Assembly: GCA_014860455.1 (NCBI GenBank)
Contig: JACZJQ010000073.1
Coordinates: 1 to 32,779, forward strand
Origin: Bryobacteraceae bacterium
GTDB taxonomy: Bacteria > Acidobacteriota > Terriglobia > Bryobacterales > Bryobacteraceae
Direction: 5' to 3'
DNA length: 32,779 nt
Part shown: piece after piece, positions 7,059 through 16,022 of the stretch
How positions within the stretch are numbered: the first letter of the stretch is position 1
Layout: every line of letters starts with the position of its first letter
Made by a program: the position numbers and the translations under genes
Notes under the pieces: model-generated
What the model saw: the letters and a program-made list of their open reading frames with translations, nothing else
What the model was told of the DNA's origin: nothing
Databases searched by the model: none

Positions 7059-7127
7059 GGGCGTCAGCCGCCCAATTCGCCGCACGGGCGGCAGCCGGTC
7101 AATTCCCCACACGGGCCGCAGCCGCCT
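7059..7127 (+). repeat. 27-bp tandem repeat, about 2.5 copies, upstream of gatB
   Basis: Units at 7059-7085 and 7086-7112 share the frame GGGCG-CAGCCG-CAATTC-CC-CAC with a few substitutions. A partial third unit starts at 7113 with GGGCCGCAGCCG. The period is exactly 27 bp. It fills most of the gap between the small exported protein and gatB. Confidence 0.6.
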
Positions 7128-7134
7128 ATGGCCC

Positions 7135-7140
7135 TACAAT
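7135..7140 (+). promoter_or_regulatory. -10-like hexamer for gatB
   Basis: TACAAT ends 6 nt before the ATG at 7147. No convincing -35 is found in the GC-rich repeat upstream. If used, the gatB message would be essentially leaderless. Confidence 0.35.
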
Positions 7141-7146
7141 GGAAGG

Positions 7147-8628
7147 ATGCCGACGGCTGCCCCACCGCTTGCCACGCCCGAGCAACTGGCGAAATACGAG
7201 CCCGTGATCGGGTTGGAAGTGCATGTTCAGATGGGCACGAAGACGAAGATCTTCTGCTCCTGCCCGAACGAATTCGGCTCGGAACCGAATACGAATGTCT
7301 GCCCGGTCTGTCTCGGCATGCCCGGCGCGCTGCCGGTGCTGAACCGCCAAGCGGTGGAGTTCGCGATCGCGGCTTCTTTGGCGTTGAACTGCCAGGTGCG
7401 GCAGGCCTCGATCTTCGCGCGAAAGAATTACTTCTATCCGGACCTGCCGAAGGGTTACCAGATCTCGCAATACGACCGCCCGGTTTCCGAACACGGCTGG
7501 GTAGAGATCGTCGTCGACGGGCAGCACAAGCGCATCGGAGTCACGCGAGTCCACATGGAGGACGACGCCGGCAAGAACACGCACGACGGCTACCGCGACA
7601 GCGACCGTTACTCCTACGTGGACCTGAACCGCTGCGGGTCGCCGCTGATTGAAATCGTCAGCGAGCCGGACATGCGCAGCGCCGACGAGGCCTACGAGTA
7701 TCTGACCGAACTGAAACTGGCAGTCCAATACGCCGGCGTGTCGAACTGCGATATGGAGAAGGGCAACCTGCGCTGCGACGCCAACGTGAGCGTGCGGCTC
7801 AAGGGCGCGGAGAAGTTCGGCACCAAGGCCGAGATCAAGAACCTGAACTCGTTCCGCCATCTGAAAATGGCCGTCGATCACGAAATCTCGCGGCAGGTGG
7901 CGCTGATCGAATCGGGCGGCCGGGTGATGCAGGAGACGCGGCTCTACAACCCGGATCTGGACGAGACGTTCGCCATGCGCAGCAAGGAAGAGGCGCACGA
8001 TTACCGCTACTTCCCGGAGCCGGACCTGGTGCCGCTCACCATCAGCGCCGAGTGGCTGAGCCGGGTGAAGGCGGCCATGCCCGAGATGCCGTCCAACAGG
8101 CGGAAGCGTTTTGTCGATGAGTTCGGCCTGCGGGAATATGATGCCGCGGTGTTGACGCAGGAGCGCGCGCTCGCCGATTACTACGAAACGGCCGCCGCGG
8201 CGTCAGGCGATCCCAAGGCCGCAGCCAATTGGGTGATGGGCGACCTGCAGGCGCTGCTCAAGGCCGAGAACCGGACGCTGGAAGATTCTCCGGTCAGCGC
8301 CGCCAGGCTGGGTGAACTCGCCGGGATGGTGTCGAAGGGTGAACTGACCGGGAAGATGGCAAAGGACGTCCTGGCGAAGATGGCCTCAACCGGCGACGAC
8401 GCGCGGACCATCGTCGAGCGCGAAGGATTGAAGGCGATCTCCGATACCGGCGCGCTTGAGGCGATCGCCGATCAGATCATCGCCGCCAACCTGAAACAGG
8501 TGGAGCAGTACCGCGGCGGCAAGACGACGGTCTTGCAGTTTTTCGTAGGCCAGGTGATGAAGGCCACGCGCGGACAGGCTGACCCGGCGGTGGCAAAAGA
8601 GATCGTCGAACGCAAACTCGCCGGCTAG
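7147..8628 (+). CDS. gatB: Asp-tRNA(Asn)/Glu-tRNA(Gln) amidotransferase subunit B
   Basis: A 493-aa GatB, the tRNA-binding and kinase/transamidase subunit of the GatCAB complex that converts misacylated Glu-tRNA(Gln) or Asp-tRNA(Asn) to the correct aminoacyl-tRNA. Near the N-terminus are EPVIGLEVHVQ and the zinc-binding cysteines Cys37, Cys39, Cys52, Cys55 (FCSCP...VCPVCLGMPG). Further motifs are YFYPDLPKGYQISQYD, RVHMEDDAGK and RCDANVSVR. The C-terminal YqeY-like tail domain is present up to the end. Length is usual. gatA and gatC are not adjacent, so the complex is encoded at several loci. The end overlaps the convergent cytochrome c gene by 4 nt. Confidence 0.96.
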   Translation: MPTAAPPLATPEQLAKYEPVIGLEVHVQMGTKTKIFCSCPNEFGSEPNTNVCPVCLGMPGALPVLNRQAVEFAIAASLALNCQVRQASIFARKNYFYPDLPKGYQISQYDRPVSEHGWVEIVVDGQHKRIGVTRVHMEDDAGKNTHDGYRDSDRYSYVDLNRCGSPLIEIVSEPDMRSADEAYEYLTELKLAVQYAGVSNCDMEKGNLRCDANVSVRLKGAEKFGTKAEIKNLNSFRHLKMAVDHEISRQVALIESGGRVMQETRLYNPDLDETFAMRSKEEAHDYRYFPEPDLVPLTISAEWLSRVKAAMPEMPSNRRKRFVDEFGLREYDAAVLTQERALADYYETAAAASGDPKAAANWVMGDLQALLKAENRTLEDSPVSAARLGELAGMVSKGELTGKMAKDVLAKMASTGDDARTIVEREGLKAISDTGALEAIADQIIAANLKQVEQYRGGKTTVLQFFVGQVMKATRGQADPAVAKEIVERKLAG

Positions 8629-8948
8629 AGCGTCTTCAGGTAGGCGAGCAGGTTGGTCATCTCGTCGGCAGTGAGGATCTCCTCAAACGGGGGCATGCCG
8701 TTGCCGCCCTTCTTGATCGCCTCGGTGACCGAAGCGTCGCTCACCTTCTTGCCGTTCTTCAGGGCCGCCTTCTTATAAAGGCCCTTCATGCTGGGACCCA
8801 TTTTCTTCTCATCGGTGGCCGACGCATGGCAGACGCCGCACTGCTCATAGACCTCCTTGCCCTTGGCGGCATCGCCTTTCTTCTGGGCGGACGCGGGCAT
8901 GGCCATGAGGGCGGCCAGGGCAACAATGGGGAGGAAGATCTTTTGCAT
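8625..8948 (-). CDS. Small exported class I cytochrome c
   Basis: A 107-aa monohaem cytochrome. A signal peptide (MQKIFLPIVALAALMAMPASAQ) is followed by the haem-binding motif CGVCH (Cys37, Cys40, His41). Met85 in NGMPPF is the likely second axial ligand, and the C-terminal helix LTADEMTNLLAYLKTL closes the fold. It would carry electrons in the periplasm. A GGAG ribosome-binding site precedes the ATG. It lies tail to tail with gatB and head to head with the nuo operon, so a respiratory role fits the neighbourhood, but no partner oxidase is seen here. Confidence 0.9.
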   Translation of the reverse strand: MQKIFLPIVALAALMAMPASAQKKGDAAKGKEVYEQCGVCHASATDEKKMGPSMKGLYKKAALKNGKKVSDASVTEAIKKGGNGMPPFEEILTADEMTNLLAYLKTL

Positions 8949-9108
8949 CGGTAAGCTCCAATCGGGTCAGTGCTACCAGTTTACTATGCGGGGGCGTCGG
9001 GCACGGCTCTGAGCGGAAGCCGGGAATCCTGTTTCAGGGAGGCACAGGCCGAGGCGTTTGTTTTCAACGGCTAGCAGCCGGAGGTCCTCCAATGCGAACT
9101 TCGGACAA

Positions 9109-9136
9109 TTGACACTGATTTTCCCATTGTGATAAC
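9109..9136 (+). promoter_or_regulatory. Sigma-70-type promoter of the nuo operon
   Basis: A perfect -35 TTGACA (9109-9114), a 16-bp spacer and GATAAC (9131-9136, 4 of 6). Transcription would start near 9143, about 20 nt before the nuoC ATG at 9163. This also supports the long form of NuoC. The rest of the gap from 8949 shows no gene I can support. Confidence 0.55.
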
Positions 9137-9162
9137 CCTGAAACTTCAGTTCGGATTCAGCC

Positions 9163-9960
9163 ATGCCAGACGAAGCCAACCCCGGCGGCGCACCGGAGCC
9201 GCAGAAGCCGGAAGAAACGTCTGCCCCGAAGGGGGCCGGCGAGCCTTCCGCGCCCCAGGCGGCCCCGCCGCCAGCGGGCGGACCCGAGAGTCCTTCAGCC
9301 GCCGCACCTCCTGTAGAGAAACCGGCGCAGGAGAGCGCCGCGCCCACTGTTCCGGCGGAGCCTAAACCCGCCGCGCCGGCAGCAGCGAAACCGGCGGCTC
9401 CCGCTGCCGCGGCAAAGCCCGCCGCTCCGCCCGCGCCAAAAGCGCCCCCGGTGATGCAGACCACGCCTTGGGAAGGCGAGTTGGTCGAAGACCTGAAAGA
9501 GGAGTTCGGCGACAAGATCAAGGACTACTCCACTTATGTGGGGCAGAGCTTCCTGGTGGCCGACGTCGCGGCCGTGATCCCGATCATCGACTACCTCAAG
9601 ATCGAGCAGGGCTTCGATTATCTGGTGGACATCACCGCCGTCGACTACCCGGAAAAGCCCGAGCGCTTCGAACTCGTCTGGATCCTCTACAGCTTCGACC
9701 GCAACGAGCGCATCCGGATCAAAGCTCGCGTGAAGGACGGCCAGAAAGCCGCTACCTGTTTCGGCGTCCACCTGACGGCGGACTGGCTGGAGCGGGAAGT
9801 CTACGACATGTTCGGCATCGAGTTTGAAGGCCACCCGAACATGACGCGCATTCTGATGCCGGACGGCTGGTCGGGGTTCCCGCTGCGGAAGGACAAGTCG
9901 ATCGTCGACATGGATAACCGCTGGGTGCGCGAGAACATCGGAATCGAAAGCGGGCAATAG
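9163..9960 (+). CDS. nuoC: NADH-quinone oxidoreductase subunit C with a long Ala/Pro-rich N-terminal extension
   Basis: A 265-aa protein. Residues about 105-265 are the 30-kDa subunit of complex I, part of the peripheral arm that joins the electron-transfer chain to the quinone site. The signature block EREVYDMFGIEFEGHP followed by RILMPDGW and FPLRKD is intact. Residues 1-98 are a low-complexity tail of Ala, Pro, Lys and Glu (repeated KPAAPAA units) with no counterpart in ordinary NuoC. An internal ATG at 9454 could start the core alone. The promoter at 9109-9136 and the uninterrupted frame favour 9163. First gene of the operon, 3 nt before nuoD. Confidence 0.92.
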   Translation: MPDEANPGGAPEPQKPEETSAPKGAGEPSAPQAAPPPAGGPESPSAAAPPVEKPAQESAAPTVPAEPKPAAPAAAKPAAPAAAAKPAAPPAPKAPPVMQTTPWEGELVEDLKEEFGDKIKDYSTYVGQSFLVADVAAVIPIIDYLKIEQGFDYLVDITAVDYPEKPERFELVWILYSFDRNERIRIKARVKDGQKAATCFGVHLTADWLEREVYDMFGIEFEGHPNMTRILMPDGWSGFPLRKDKSIVDMDNRWVRENIGIESGQ

Positions 9961-9963
9961 ACC

Positions 9964-11073
9964 ATGTCTGAGACTTTCCTCGATTCAACTGAACTCGTCC
10001 TCAACATGGGGCCGCAGCATCCTTCAACGCACGGCGTGCTGCGGGTGATCGTCAAACTGGACGGCGAGAAGGTGACCGGCACCGAATGCGTGATCGGCTA
10101 CCTGCACCGCGGTGTTGAGAAAATCGCCGAAAACCGCACCTACGCCATGTTCGCGCCCTATGTGGACCGTATGGACTACGTGGCGGCGATCTCCAACGGA
10201 CTGGGCTACTGCCTGGCGATCGAGAAGTTGATCAGCGTCGAAGCGCCCGAGCGGGCGCAAGTGGTGCGCGTGATCCTGACCGAGTTGAACCGGATCGCCA
10301 GCCACCTGGTGTGGCTCGGCACGCACGCGCTCGATATCGGCGCGCTCACGCCCCTGTTCTACTGCATGAGGGAGCGGGAGGACATCCTCAACATCTTCGA
10401 AAAGTACTGCGGCGCGCGGTTGACCACGCATGCCTTCCGCATCGGCGGTTTGCAGTATGAAACATACGATGGCTTCGAGAAGGAGTGCCTCGAGTTCTGC
10501 GACAAGTTCATGCCGCGCGTGGACGAGTACGAGGAACTGCTCACCGAAAACCGGATCTGGAAAGAGCGACTTATCGACGTGGGCATCCTGAACGCCGAAG
10601 ACTGCAAGGCCTATGGCGTCACCGGTCCGATGCTGCGCTCGGCGGGCGTGGAGTGGGACATCCGCAAGGCGCTGCCGTATTCGGGCTACGAGAAGTACGA
10701 CTTCGAGATCCCGACGCGCACCAACGGCGATTGCTACGACCGGTATATCGTGCGCGTGCAGGAGATGCGGCAGAGTGCGCGCATCGTCCGCCAGGGCGTG
10801 GAGATGCTGGCCGCCGGCCCAATCATCGGCAAGGTGCCGAAGGTGCTCAAGCCCCCCATGGGCGAGGCCTATGTTTCGATCGAGGCGCCCAAGGGCGAGC
10901 TCGGTTATTACGTGGTGAGCGACGCGTCGACGCAGCCCTACAGGGTGCGTGTGCGGCCGCCGTCGTTTGTGAACCTGCAGTCGCTGGACAAGATGGCACG
11001 GGGCAGCCTGGTGGCCGACCTGGTGGCCGTGATCGGGACGATCGACATCGTCCTGGGGGAAGTGGACAGGTAG
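9964..11073 (+). CDS. nuoD: NADH-quinone oxidoreductase subunit D
   Basis: A 369-aa 49-kDa-type subunit that forms the quinone-binding pocket with NuoB. Family landmarks are present from end to end: the N-terminal [32 protein letters not shown], the [12 protein letters not shown] helix, the long central helices, and the canonical C-terminal end [12 protein letters not shown]. Not fused to NuoC, unlike in E. coli. The start follows nuoC by 3 nt. The partner NuoB, which carries the last iron-sulfur cluster (N2), is not encoded in this window. Confidence 0.96.
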   Translation: MSETFLDSTELVLNMGPQHPSTHGVLRVIVKLDGEKVTGTECVIGYLHRGVEKIAENRTYAMFAPYVDRMDYVAAISNGLGYCLAIEKLISVEAPERAQVVRVILTELNRIASHLVWLGTHALDIGALTPLFYCMREREDILNIFEKYCGARLTTHAFRIGGLQYETYDGFEKECLEFCDKFMPRVDEYEELLTENRIWKERLIDVGILNAEDCKAYGVTGPMLRSAGVEWDIRKALPYSGYEKYDFEIPTRTNGDCYDRYIVRVQEMRQSARIVRQGVEMLAAGPIIGKVPKVLKPPMGEAYVSIEAPKGELGYYVVSDASTQPYRVRVRPPSFVNLQSLDKMARGSLVADLVAVIGTIDIVLGEVDR

Positions 11074-11104
11074 TGGAACCGGGCACGCAACCAACGGGAG
11101 GCCT

Positions 11105-11560
11105 ATGAAACGATTCCTGCGCACAATACTTCTGGTGGACCTCTTTGAAGGGCTCTGGTTGACGCTCAGAACGCAGCATCCCCGCAACATCACTACCGAG
11201 CAGTACCCGGCAGTGATACCCAAGGTGGGCGAACGCTACCGCGGCCTGCCGCGCCTGAACACCAACCCCGAAACTGGCGAAACCCTCTGCATCTCCTGCG
11301 ACCTGTGCGCGCTGGCCTGTCCCGAAACCCTGATCGTCGTGGGATGGGTACGCAACCCGGAGACCAAGCGTAAGGACCTGGTGAACTTCACCTACGACAC
11401 GTCGCGATGCATGTTCTGCGGACTCTGTGAGGACGCCTGTCCGGTGGACGCGCTGGAATTGACGCAGGACTATCAGATGGCGAGCTTCACGCGTGAAGGC
11501 CAGATCTTCGACCGCGAAGTGTTGGAGGAAGGCACGAAGCCGACGAAATTCAAGTGGTAG
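11105..11560 (+). CDS. nuoI: NADH-quinone oxidoreductase subunit I
   Basis: A 151-aa ferredoxin-like subunit carrying two [4Fe-4S] clusters (N6a and N6b) in the peripheral arm. Both binding motifs are complete: Cys62, 65, 68, 72 (CISCDLCALACP) and Cys102, 105, 108, 112 (CMFCGLCEDACP). The N-terminal amphipathic helix MKRFLRTILLVDLFEGLWLTL fits membrane-surface attachment. GGGAGG (11096-11101) just before the ATG is a strong ribosome-binding site. In most operons nuoH and nuoG come before nuoI; here it follows nuoD directly, with a 31-nt gap. Confidence 0.96.
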   Translation: MKRFLRTILLVDLFEGLWLTLRTQHPRNITTEQYPAVIPKVGERYRGLPRLNTNPETGETLCISCDLCALACPETLIVVGWVRNPETKRKDLVNFTYDTSRCMFCGLCEDACPVDALELTQDYQMASFTREGQIFDREVLEEGTKPTKFKW

Positions 11561-11561
11561 G

Positions 11562-11580
11562 CCGGGCGCCCTAGGCCCGG
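11562..11580 (+). other. Intra-operon stem-loop between nuoI and nuoJ
   Basis: CCGGGC (11562-11567) pairs with GCCCGG (11575-11580) across a 7-nt loop, one base after the nuoI stop. There is no T-run, so it is not a standard terminator. It could stabilise the upstream message or tune the ratio of soluble to membrane subunits. Confidence 0.35.
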
Positions 11581-11593
11581 GACTGGAACGCCG

Positions 11594-12103
11594 ATGCTGG
11601 ATACGATGTTCTTCTACATGTTCGCGCTGCTGGCAGTGGCCGGCGCGATTCTGACCATCACGATGCGCAGCGCCGTGCATTGCGCGATCTCGCTGATCGC
11701 CTCGCTGGCCGGCGTCGCCGGACTGTACCTGTTGCAGAAGGCGGAGTTCCTTTTCGCCGTGCAACTGGTGCTCTATATCGGCGGCATCATGGTGCTGTTC
11801 CTGTTCGTCATCATGCTGGTGAACTTGGATTCCGCCGCCAAGGAGCGCCAGTTCCACCGGCGATGGGCCGGCGGCGCCGTGGCCGCCGTGCTGGCCGGCG
11901 CATCCGCCCTGTGGCTGCTGTCCAAGGGTGCGCCATCGTTCGGCAGCCCGGTGGCGCAAGCCGCGCCGTCACCGGACGGCAACGTTGAGCAACTGGCCGA
12001 TCTGCTGTTCCGCCAGTACCTGGTTCCCTTTGAACTCGCGTCGTTGCTGCTGCTGGTGGCCATCGTCGGCAGCGTCCTGATGGCCAAGAAGCGGACCAGC
12101 TAG
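11594..12103 (+). CDS. nuoJ: NADH-quinone oxidoreductase subunit J
   Basis: A 169-aa integral membrane subunit of complex I with about five hydrophobic spans. FVIMLVNLDSAAKERQ follows the third span, and YIGGIMVLFLFVIMLVN matches the conserved pi-bulge helix of NuoJ that links quinone chemistry to proton pumping. The C-terminal span LASLLLLVAIVGSVLMAKK ends as usual. Length is close to E. coli NuoJ (184). It is 12 nt before nuoK. Confidence 0.93.
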   Translation: MLDTMFFYMFALLAVAGAILTITMRSAVHCAISLIASLAGVAGLYLLQKAEFLFAVQLVLYIGGIMVLFLFVIMLVNLDSAAKERQFHRRWAGGAVAAVLAGASALWLLSKGAPSFGSPVAQAAPSPDGNVEQLADLLFRQYLVPFELASLLLLVAIVGSVLMAKKRTS

Positions 12104-12115
12104 AGAGAATCAACC

Positions 12116-12427
12116 ATGCTGCACCCAATCACAATCAACCACTACCTGGTGCTGAGCGTCGTGCTGCTGGCGATCGGCGTCATCGGCATGCTGGTGCGCC
12201 GCAACGTCGTCGTCATGATGATGTCGGTCGAACTGATCCTCAACGCGGTCAACGTCAACCTGATCGCCTTCAGCAAGCACCTGCAGGATTTGAGCGGCCA
12301 GATCTTCGCCATCTTCGTCGTCGTGGTGGCGGTGGCCGAAGCGGCCATCGGGCTGGGCATCCTCATTGCGTTGTTTAGGAATAAGGAGACCGTCCAGGTG
12401 GACGAAATCGATCTCCTGAAGTGGTAG
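12116..12427 (+). CDS. nuoK: NADH-quinone oxidoreductase subunit K
   Basis: A 103-aa three-span membrane subunit of complex I. The conserved glutamates of the proton path are visible in MMMSVELILNAVNVN and VAVAEAAIGLG, the two best-known NuoK motifs. Length matches the family (about 100). It is tightly spaced in the operon: 12 nt after nuoJ and 16 nt before nuoL. Confidence 0.95.
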   Translation: MLHPITINHYLVLSVVLLAIGVIGMLVRRNVVVMMMSVELILNAVNVNLIAFSKHLQDLSGQIFAIFVVVVAVAEAAIGLGILIALFRNKETVQVDEIDLLKW

Positions 12428-12443
12428 GAAGGCCGGGGAAGCG

Positions 12444-14477
12444 ATGAATTTTCTCGAACTGATTTGGCTGATCCCGTTCGTGCCGCTCATCGGAGCCGGC
12501 ATCATGCTGCTGTTCGGCCGCGGGATGCCGAAGCAACTGGTGAGCCTGATCTCGCCCGGCGCTGTGGGCATTTCCTTCGTACTCTCGCTGGGCGCGTTCG
12601 TGCAGTTGATGGGCCTCGAAGAGCGCCGCCACGAGGTGGTGCTGGGGCCGTGGATCGAATTCCTGAAGGCCGACTGGGGCTTCCTGCTCGACCCGCTGAG
12701 CGGCGTCATGATCATGGTGGTCACCGGCATCAGCTTCCTCATCCACATCTACTCGATCGGCTACATGGGCCATGAACACGGACCCCGCCACGGCGGCTTC
12801 TACCGGTTTTTCGGCTATCTCAACCTCTTCGTTTTCTTCATGCTCATGCTGGTGCTGGCGAACAACTATGTGCTGCTGTTCGTCGGCTGGGAGGGCGTGG
12901 GCCTTTGCAGCTACCTGTTGATCGGCTTCTACTTCCACAAAAAGAGCGCCGGTGACGCGGGCAAGAAGGCATTCATCGTCAACCGTATCGGCGACGCCGG
13001 CTTCATCCTGGGCATGTTCCTGCTGTTCAAACTCACCGGGTCTCTGAACTTCGGCGAAGTCAGCGCCGCGCTCACGTCGGGCAACTTCCCAGTCGAGGCC
13101 GCCGGCTGGGGCATCCTCTCCACCACGGCCCTGCTGCTGTTTGTCGGCGCCACCGGCAAGAGCGCGCAGATCCCGCTTTACGTCTGGCTGCCAGACGCCA
13201 TGGAAGGCCCCACACCGGTCTCCGCACTCATCCATGCCGCCACCATGGTGACGGCGGGCGTTTACATGGTGGCGCGGTCCAACGCTCTGTTCGCCCTGAC
13301 GCCCGATGCCAGCACGGTGGTTGCCGTCGTGGGCGCGGCGACGGCCATCTTCGCCGCCTCCATCGGACTGGTCCAGAACGACATCAAACGCGTGCTGGCG
13401 TACTCGACCGTTTCGCAGCTCGGCTACATGTTCCTGGCCGCCGGCGTCGGCGCCTACTGGGTCGCGATCTTCCACCTCTTCACTCACGCCTTCTTCAAGG
13501 CCTTGCTCTTCCTCGGTTCCGGTTCTGTCATCCACGCCATGAGCGGCGAACAGGACATGCGCCGCATGGGCGGATTGAAGGATAAAATCCCGATCACATT
13601 CCGCGTGATGTTTATCGGTTCGCTGGCCATCGCCGGCATCCCCGGCCTCGCCGGCTTCTTCTCGAAGGACGAGATCCTGTGGCAGACCTGGAGTTCGCCG
13701 CTCGGGTCGCATCTGCTCTACGTCGTCGGCCTGGCCACTGCGGCCATGACGGCGTTCTACATGTGGCGGCTGATGTTCATGACCTTCTACGGCGAAGGAC
13801 GCATGGACGAAAAGACGAAGCATCACATTCACGAGTCGCCCGCCGTGATGACCGTGCCTCTGATGATCCTGGCCGCCGGCAGCGCAGTAGGCGGCTGGAT
13901 CGGCGTGCCCAAGGTCTTCGGCGAGAACGGATTCTTCCAGGCCTTCGAACACTGGCTCGAACCGGTCTTCGAGCCGGCTGCCAAGGTGATGGCCACGCAC
14001 GGCGAGCATCATCCGAGCCACGCCGTCGAACTCGGCCTGATGGCGTTGTCAGTCTGTATCGCCATCGGCGGCATACTGCTGGCGCGCCATATCTACCTCG
14101 CGTTGAAGGAAGACCAGCGGCCTACGGGCGGCGCACTCTACCCGGTGCTGCTGAACAAGTGGTATGTCGACGAACTCTACGACATCCTCTTCATCAACGG
14201 CCTGTCGAAGGGCGGCGGAACGGTGCTCGCGGCCTTCGACCGCTCGACCATCGACGGCGCCGTGAACGGCACGGCCTGGACCACGCGCATGGTGTCGAAG
14301 ATCTCCATGTGGTACGACACCTGGATTGTCGACGGGCTGGTCAACCTCTCGGCCTTTTTCGTCCGCGCGGCCAGCTATCCGATGCGCTTCCTGCACACCG
14401 GTTGGGTGCAGAGCTACGCGCTCATCTTCGTGGCCGGCGTGCTGGCCATCTTCGGCTTCTACTGGTGGGGGCGCTAA
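12444..14477 (+). CDS. nuoL: NADH-quinone oxidoreductase subunit L
   Basis: A 677-aa Mrp-antiporter-like proton-pumping subunit, with the long lateral helix expected at the C-terminus. Landmarks: GWEGVGLCSYLLIGFYF with its channel glutamate, GKSAQIPLYVWLPDAMEGP with the central lysine, ALIHAATMVTAGVYM, and the FTHAFFKALLFLGSGSVIH helix. The end carries a further hydrophobic span (ALIFVAGVLAIFGFYWWGR). It is somewhat longer than E. coli NuoL (613). The nuoM start follows the stop by 3 nt. Confidence 0.96.
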   Translation: MNFLELIWLIPFVPLIGAGIMLLFGRGMPKQLVSLISPGAVGISFVLSLGAFVQLMGLEERRHEVVLGPWIEFLKADWGFLLDPLSGVMIMVVTGISFLIHIYSIGYMGHEHGPRHGGFYRFFGYLNLFVFFMLMLVLANNYVLLFVGWEGVGLCSYLLIGFYFHKKSAGDAGKKAFIVNRIGDAGFILGMFLLFKLTGSLNFGEVSAALTSGNFPVEAAGWGILSTTALLLFVGATGKSAQIPLYVWLPDAMEGPTPVSALIHAATMVTAGVYMVARSNALFALTPDASTVVAVVGAATAIFAASIGLVQNDIKRVLAYSTVSQLGYMFLAAGVGAYWVAIFHLFTHAFFKALLFLGSGSVIHAMSGEQDMRRMGGLKDKIPITFRVMFIGSLAIAGIPGLAGFFSKDEILWQTWSSPLGSHLLYVVGLATAAMTAFYMWRLMFMTFYGEGRMDEKTKHHIHESPAVMTVPLMILAAGSAVGGWIGVPKVFGENGFFQAFEHWLEPVFEPAAKVMATHGEHHPSHAVELGLMALSVCIAIGGILLARHIYLALKEDQRPTGGALYPVLLNKWYVDELYDILFINGLSKGGGTVLAAFDRSTIDGAVNGTAWTTRMVSKISMWYDTWIVDGLVNLSAFFVRAASYPMRFLHTGWVQSYALIFVAGVLAIFGFYWWGR

Positions 14478-14480
14478 GCG

Positions 14481-16022
14481 ATGGGCGATAACCTCTTATC
14501 CCTGATCCTGTGCACGCCGCTGATCGGCGTTCTTGTCCTGCTGTTCATTCCCGGCACGATGAAGAACGCAATCCGCTGGTGGGCGAACATTTCCGCCGTG
14601 GCGGGCTTCCTGGTCTCGCTGCCGCTGATCATGAACTTCGACAAGTCTCTGGACGGCTATCAGTTCGTCGAGCGCATCAACTGGATCCCGGCCCTCGGCG
14701 TCCAATACCTGATCGGCGTCGACGGCATCAGCGTGCTGATGGTCATGCTGACCACGTTCATGGGCATGCTGGCCATCTTCTCGTCGTGGGATTCGATCAA
14801 CGACAAGGTGAAGGAATACTACGCCATGTTCCTTCTCCAGCAGGTGGGCATGATCGGCGTCTTCATCTCGCTCGACTTCATGCTGTTCTACGTCTTCTGG
14901 GAACTCGTCCTGGTCCCGATGTACTTCATCATCGGCGTCTGGGGCGGTCCGCGGAAACTCTACGCGGCCATCAAATTTTTCCTCTACACGCTGGCCGGCG
15001 GTGTCCTGATGCTGCTCGGCATCATCACACTCTACCTGCAGCACATCGCCCAGACCGGCGTGGCGACGTTTGAGATCACGCAATTGATGAACACGCAAAT
15101 GCCGATGTGGATGGAGCAACTGGTCTTCTGGTCGTTCTTCCTCGGCTTCGCCATCAAGGTGCCGATGTTCCCGTTCCACACCTGGCTGCCCGACGCCCAC
15201 ACCGAGGCGCCCACGGCCGGCTCGGTGATCTTGGCCGCGGTGCTGCTGAAGATGGGTACCTACGGCTTCATCCGTTTTTCTCTGCCGCTGCTGCCCAACG
15301 CCTCGGCCGACCGCACCATCGTCAACGTTCTGGTCGTGCTGTCGCTGATCGGCATCATCTACGGCGCGCTGGTCAGTCTGATGCAGCAGGATTGGAAGAA
15401 GCTGGTCGCTTACTCTTCGGTAAGCCACCTCGGCTTCTGCACCCTCGGCATCTTCGCCCTGAACGAGCAGGGCATCGCCGGTTCGGTGATCCAGCAGATC
15501 AACCACGGCATCTCCACCGGCATGCTCTTCCTCATCGTTGGCGTCATCTACGAGCGGCGTCACACGCGCGAGATCAAGGAATACGGCGGGCTGGCGCATG
15601 TCATGCCCAACTACGCCGTCGTCTTTGCCTTCGCCATGCTCAGTTCGGCCGGCTTGCCGCTGTTGAACGGATTCATCGGCGAGTTCACCATCCTTCAGGC
15701 CGCCTTCCAGGCCAACATGGCCTGGGGCGCGTTTGCCGTCACCGGGGTGATCTTCGGCGCCGCGTACCTGCTGTGGCTCTATCAGCGGACCATGCTCGGC
15801 GAAGTGACCAATGAAAAGAACAAGGGTTTGAAGGACCTGAACTGGAAGGAGTGGGTGGTGTTTGTGCCGCTGATGGCCTGGGCCATCGCCATCGGCGTCT
15901 ACCCGAAGCCCTACTTCGACATTCTTGAAAAGCCCGTCGCCGCCATCGTCGAGCGCGTGAACGGGCCCAAGGCGCCGGTGAACGCCGCCGTCATCGAACT
16001 GAAGAAAACGGAGGCGCGATGA
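14481..16022 (+). CDS. nuoM: NADH-quinone oxidoreductase subunit M
   Basis: A 513-aa antiporter-like membrane subunit of complex I, about the length of E. coli NuoM (509). Key charged residues of the proton channel are visible: the glutamate in FYVFWELVLVPMYF, the lysine in AIKVPMFPFHTWLPDAH, and the lysine in LAAVLLKMGTYG. VAYSSVSHLGFCTLG is the conserved middle helix. The stop codon overlaps the nuoN start by 4 nt (ATGA), so translation is probably coupled. Confidence 0.96.
   Translation: MGDNLLSLILCTPLIGVLVLLFIPGTMKNAIRWWANISAVAGFLVSLPLIMNFDKSLDGYQFVERINWIPALGVQYLIGVDGISVLMVMLTTFMGMLAIFSSWDSINDKVKEYYAMFLLQQVGMIGVFISLDFMLFYVFWELVLVPMYFIIGVWGGPRKLYAAIKFFLYTLAGGVLMLLGIITLYLQHIAQTGVATFEITQLMNTQMPMWMEQLVFWSFFLGFAIKVPMFPFHTWLPDAHTEAPTAGSVILAAVLLKMGTYGFIRFSLPLLPNASADRTIVNVLVVLSLIGIIYGALVSLMQQDWKKLVAYSSVSHLGFCTLGIFALNEQGIAGSVIQQINHGISTGMLFLIVGVIYERRHTREIKEYGGLAHVMPNYAVVFAFAMLSSAGLPLLNGFIGEFTILQAAFQANMAWGAFAVTGVIFGAAYLLWLYQRTMLGEVTNEKNKGLKDLNWKEWVVFVPLMAWAIAIGVYPKPYFDILEKPVAAIVERVNGPKAPVNAAVIELKKTEAR

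Noticed and set aside
8973-9521. 182-aa minus-strand frame in the nuoC promoter region
   Set aside because: Most of it is the Gly/Ala-rich antisense of the NuoC extension, and the rest has no ribosome-binding site or recognisable motif.
11000-13500. A dif/XerCD site at the skew crossover
   Set aside because: No AT-rich 28-bp dif-like sequence was seen there; the stretch is entirely nuo coding sequence.
12375-14021. 548-aa open frame on the minus strand across nuoL
   Set aside because: It mirrors nuoL codons, is rich in His, Gln, Asp and Glu with no domain pattern, and nuoL is certain. The same holds for the long minus frame over nuoM (14496-16130).
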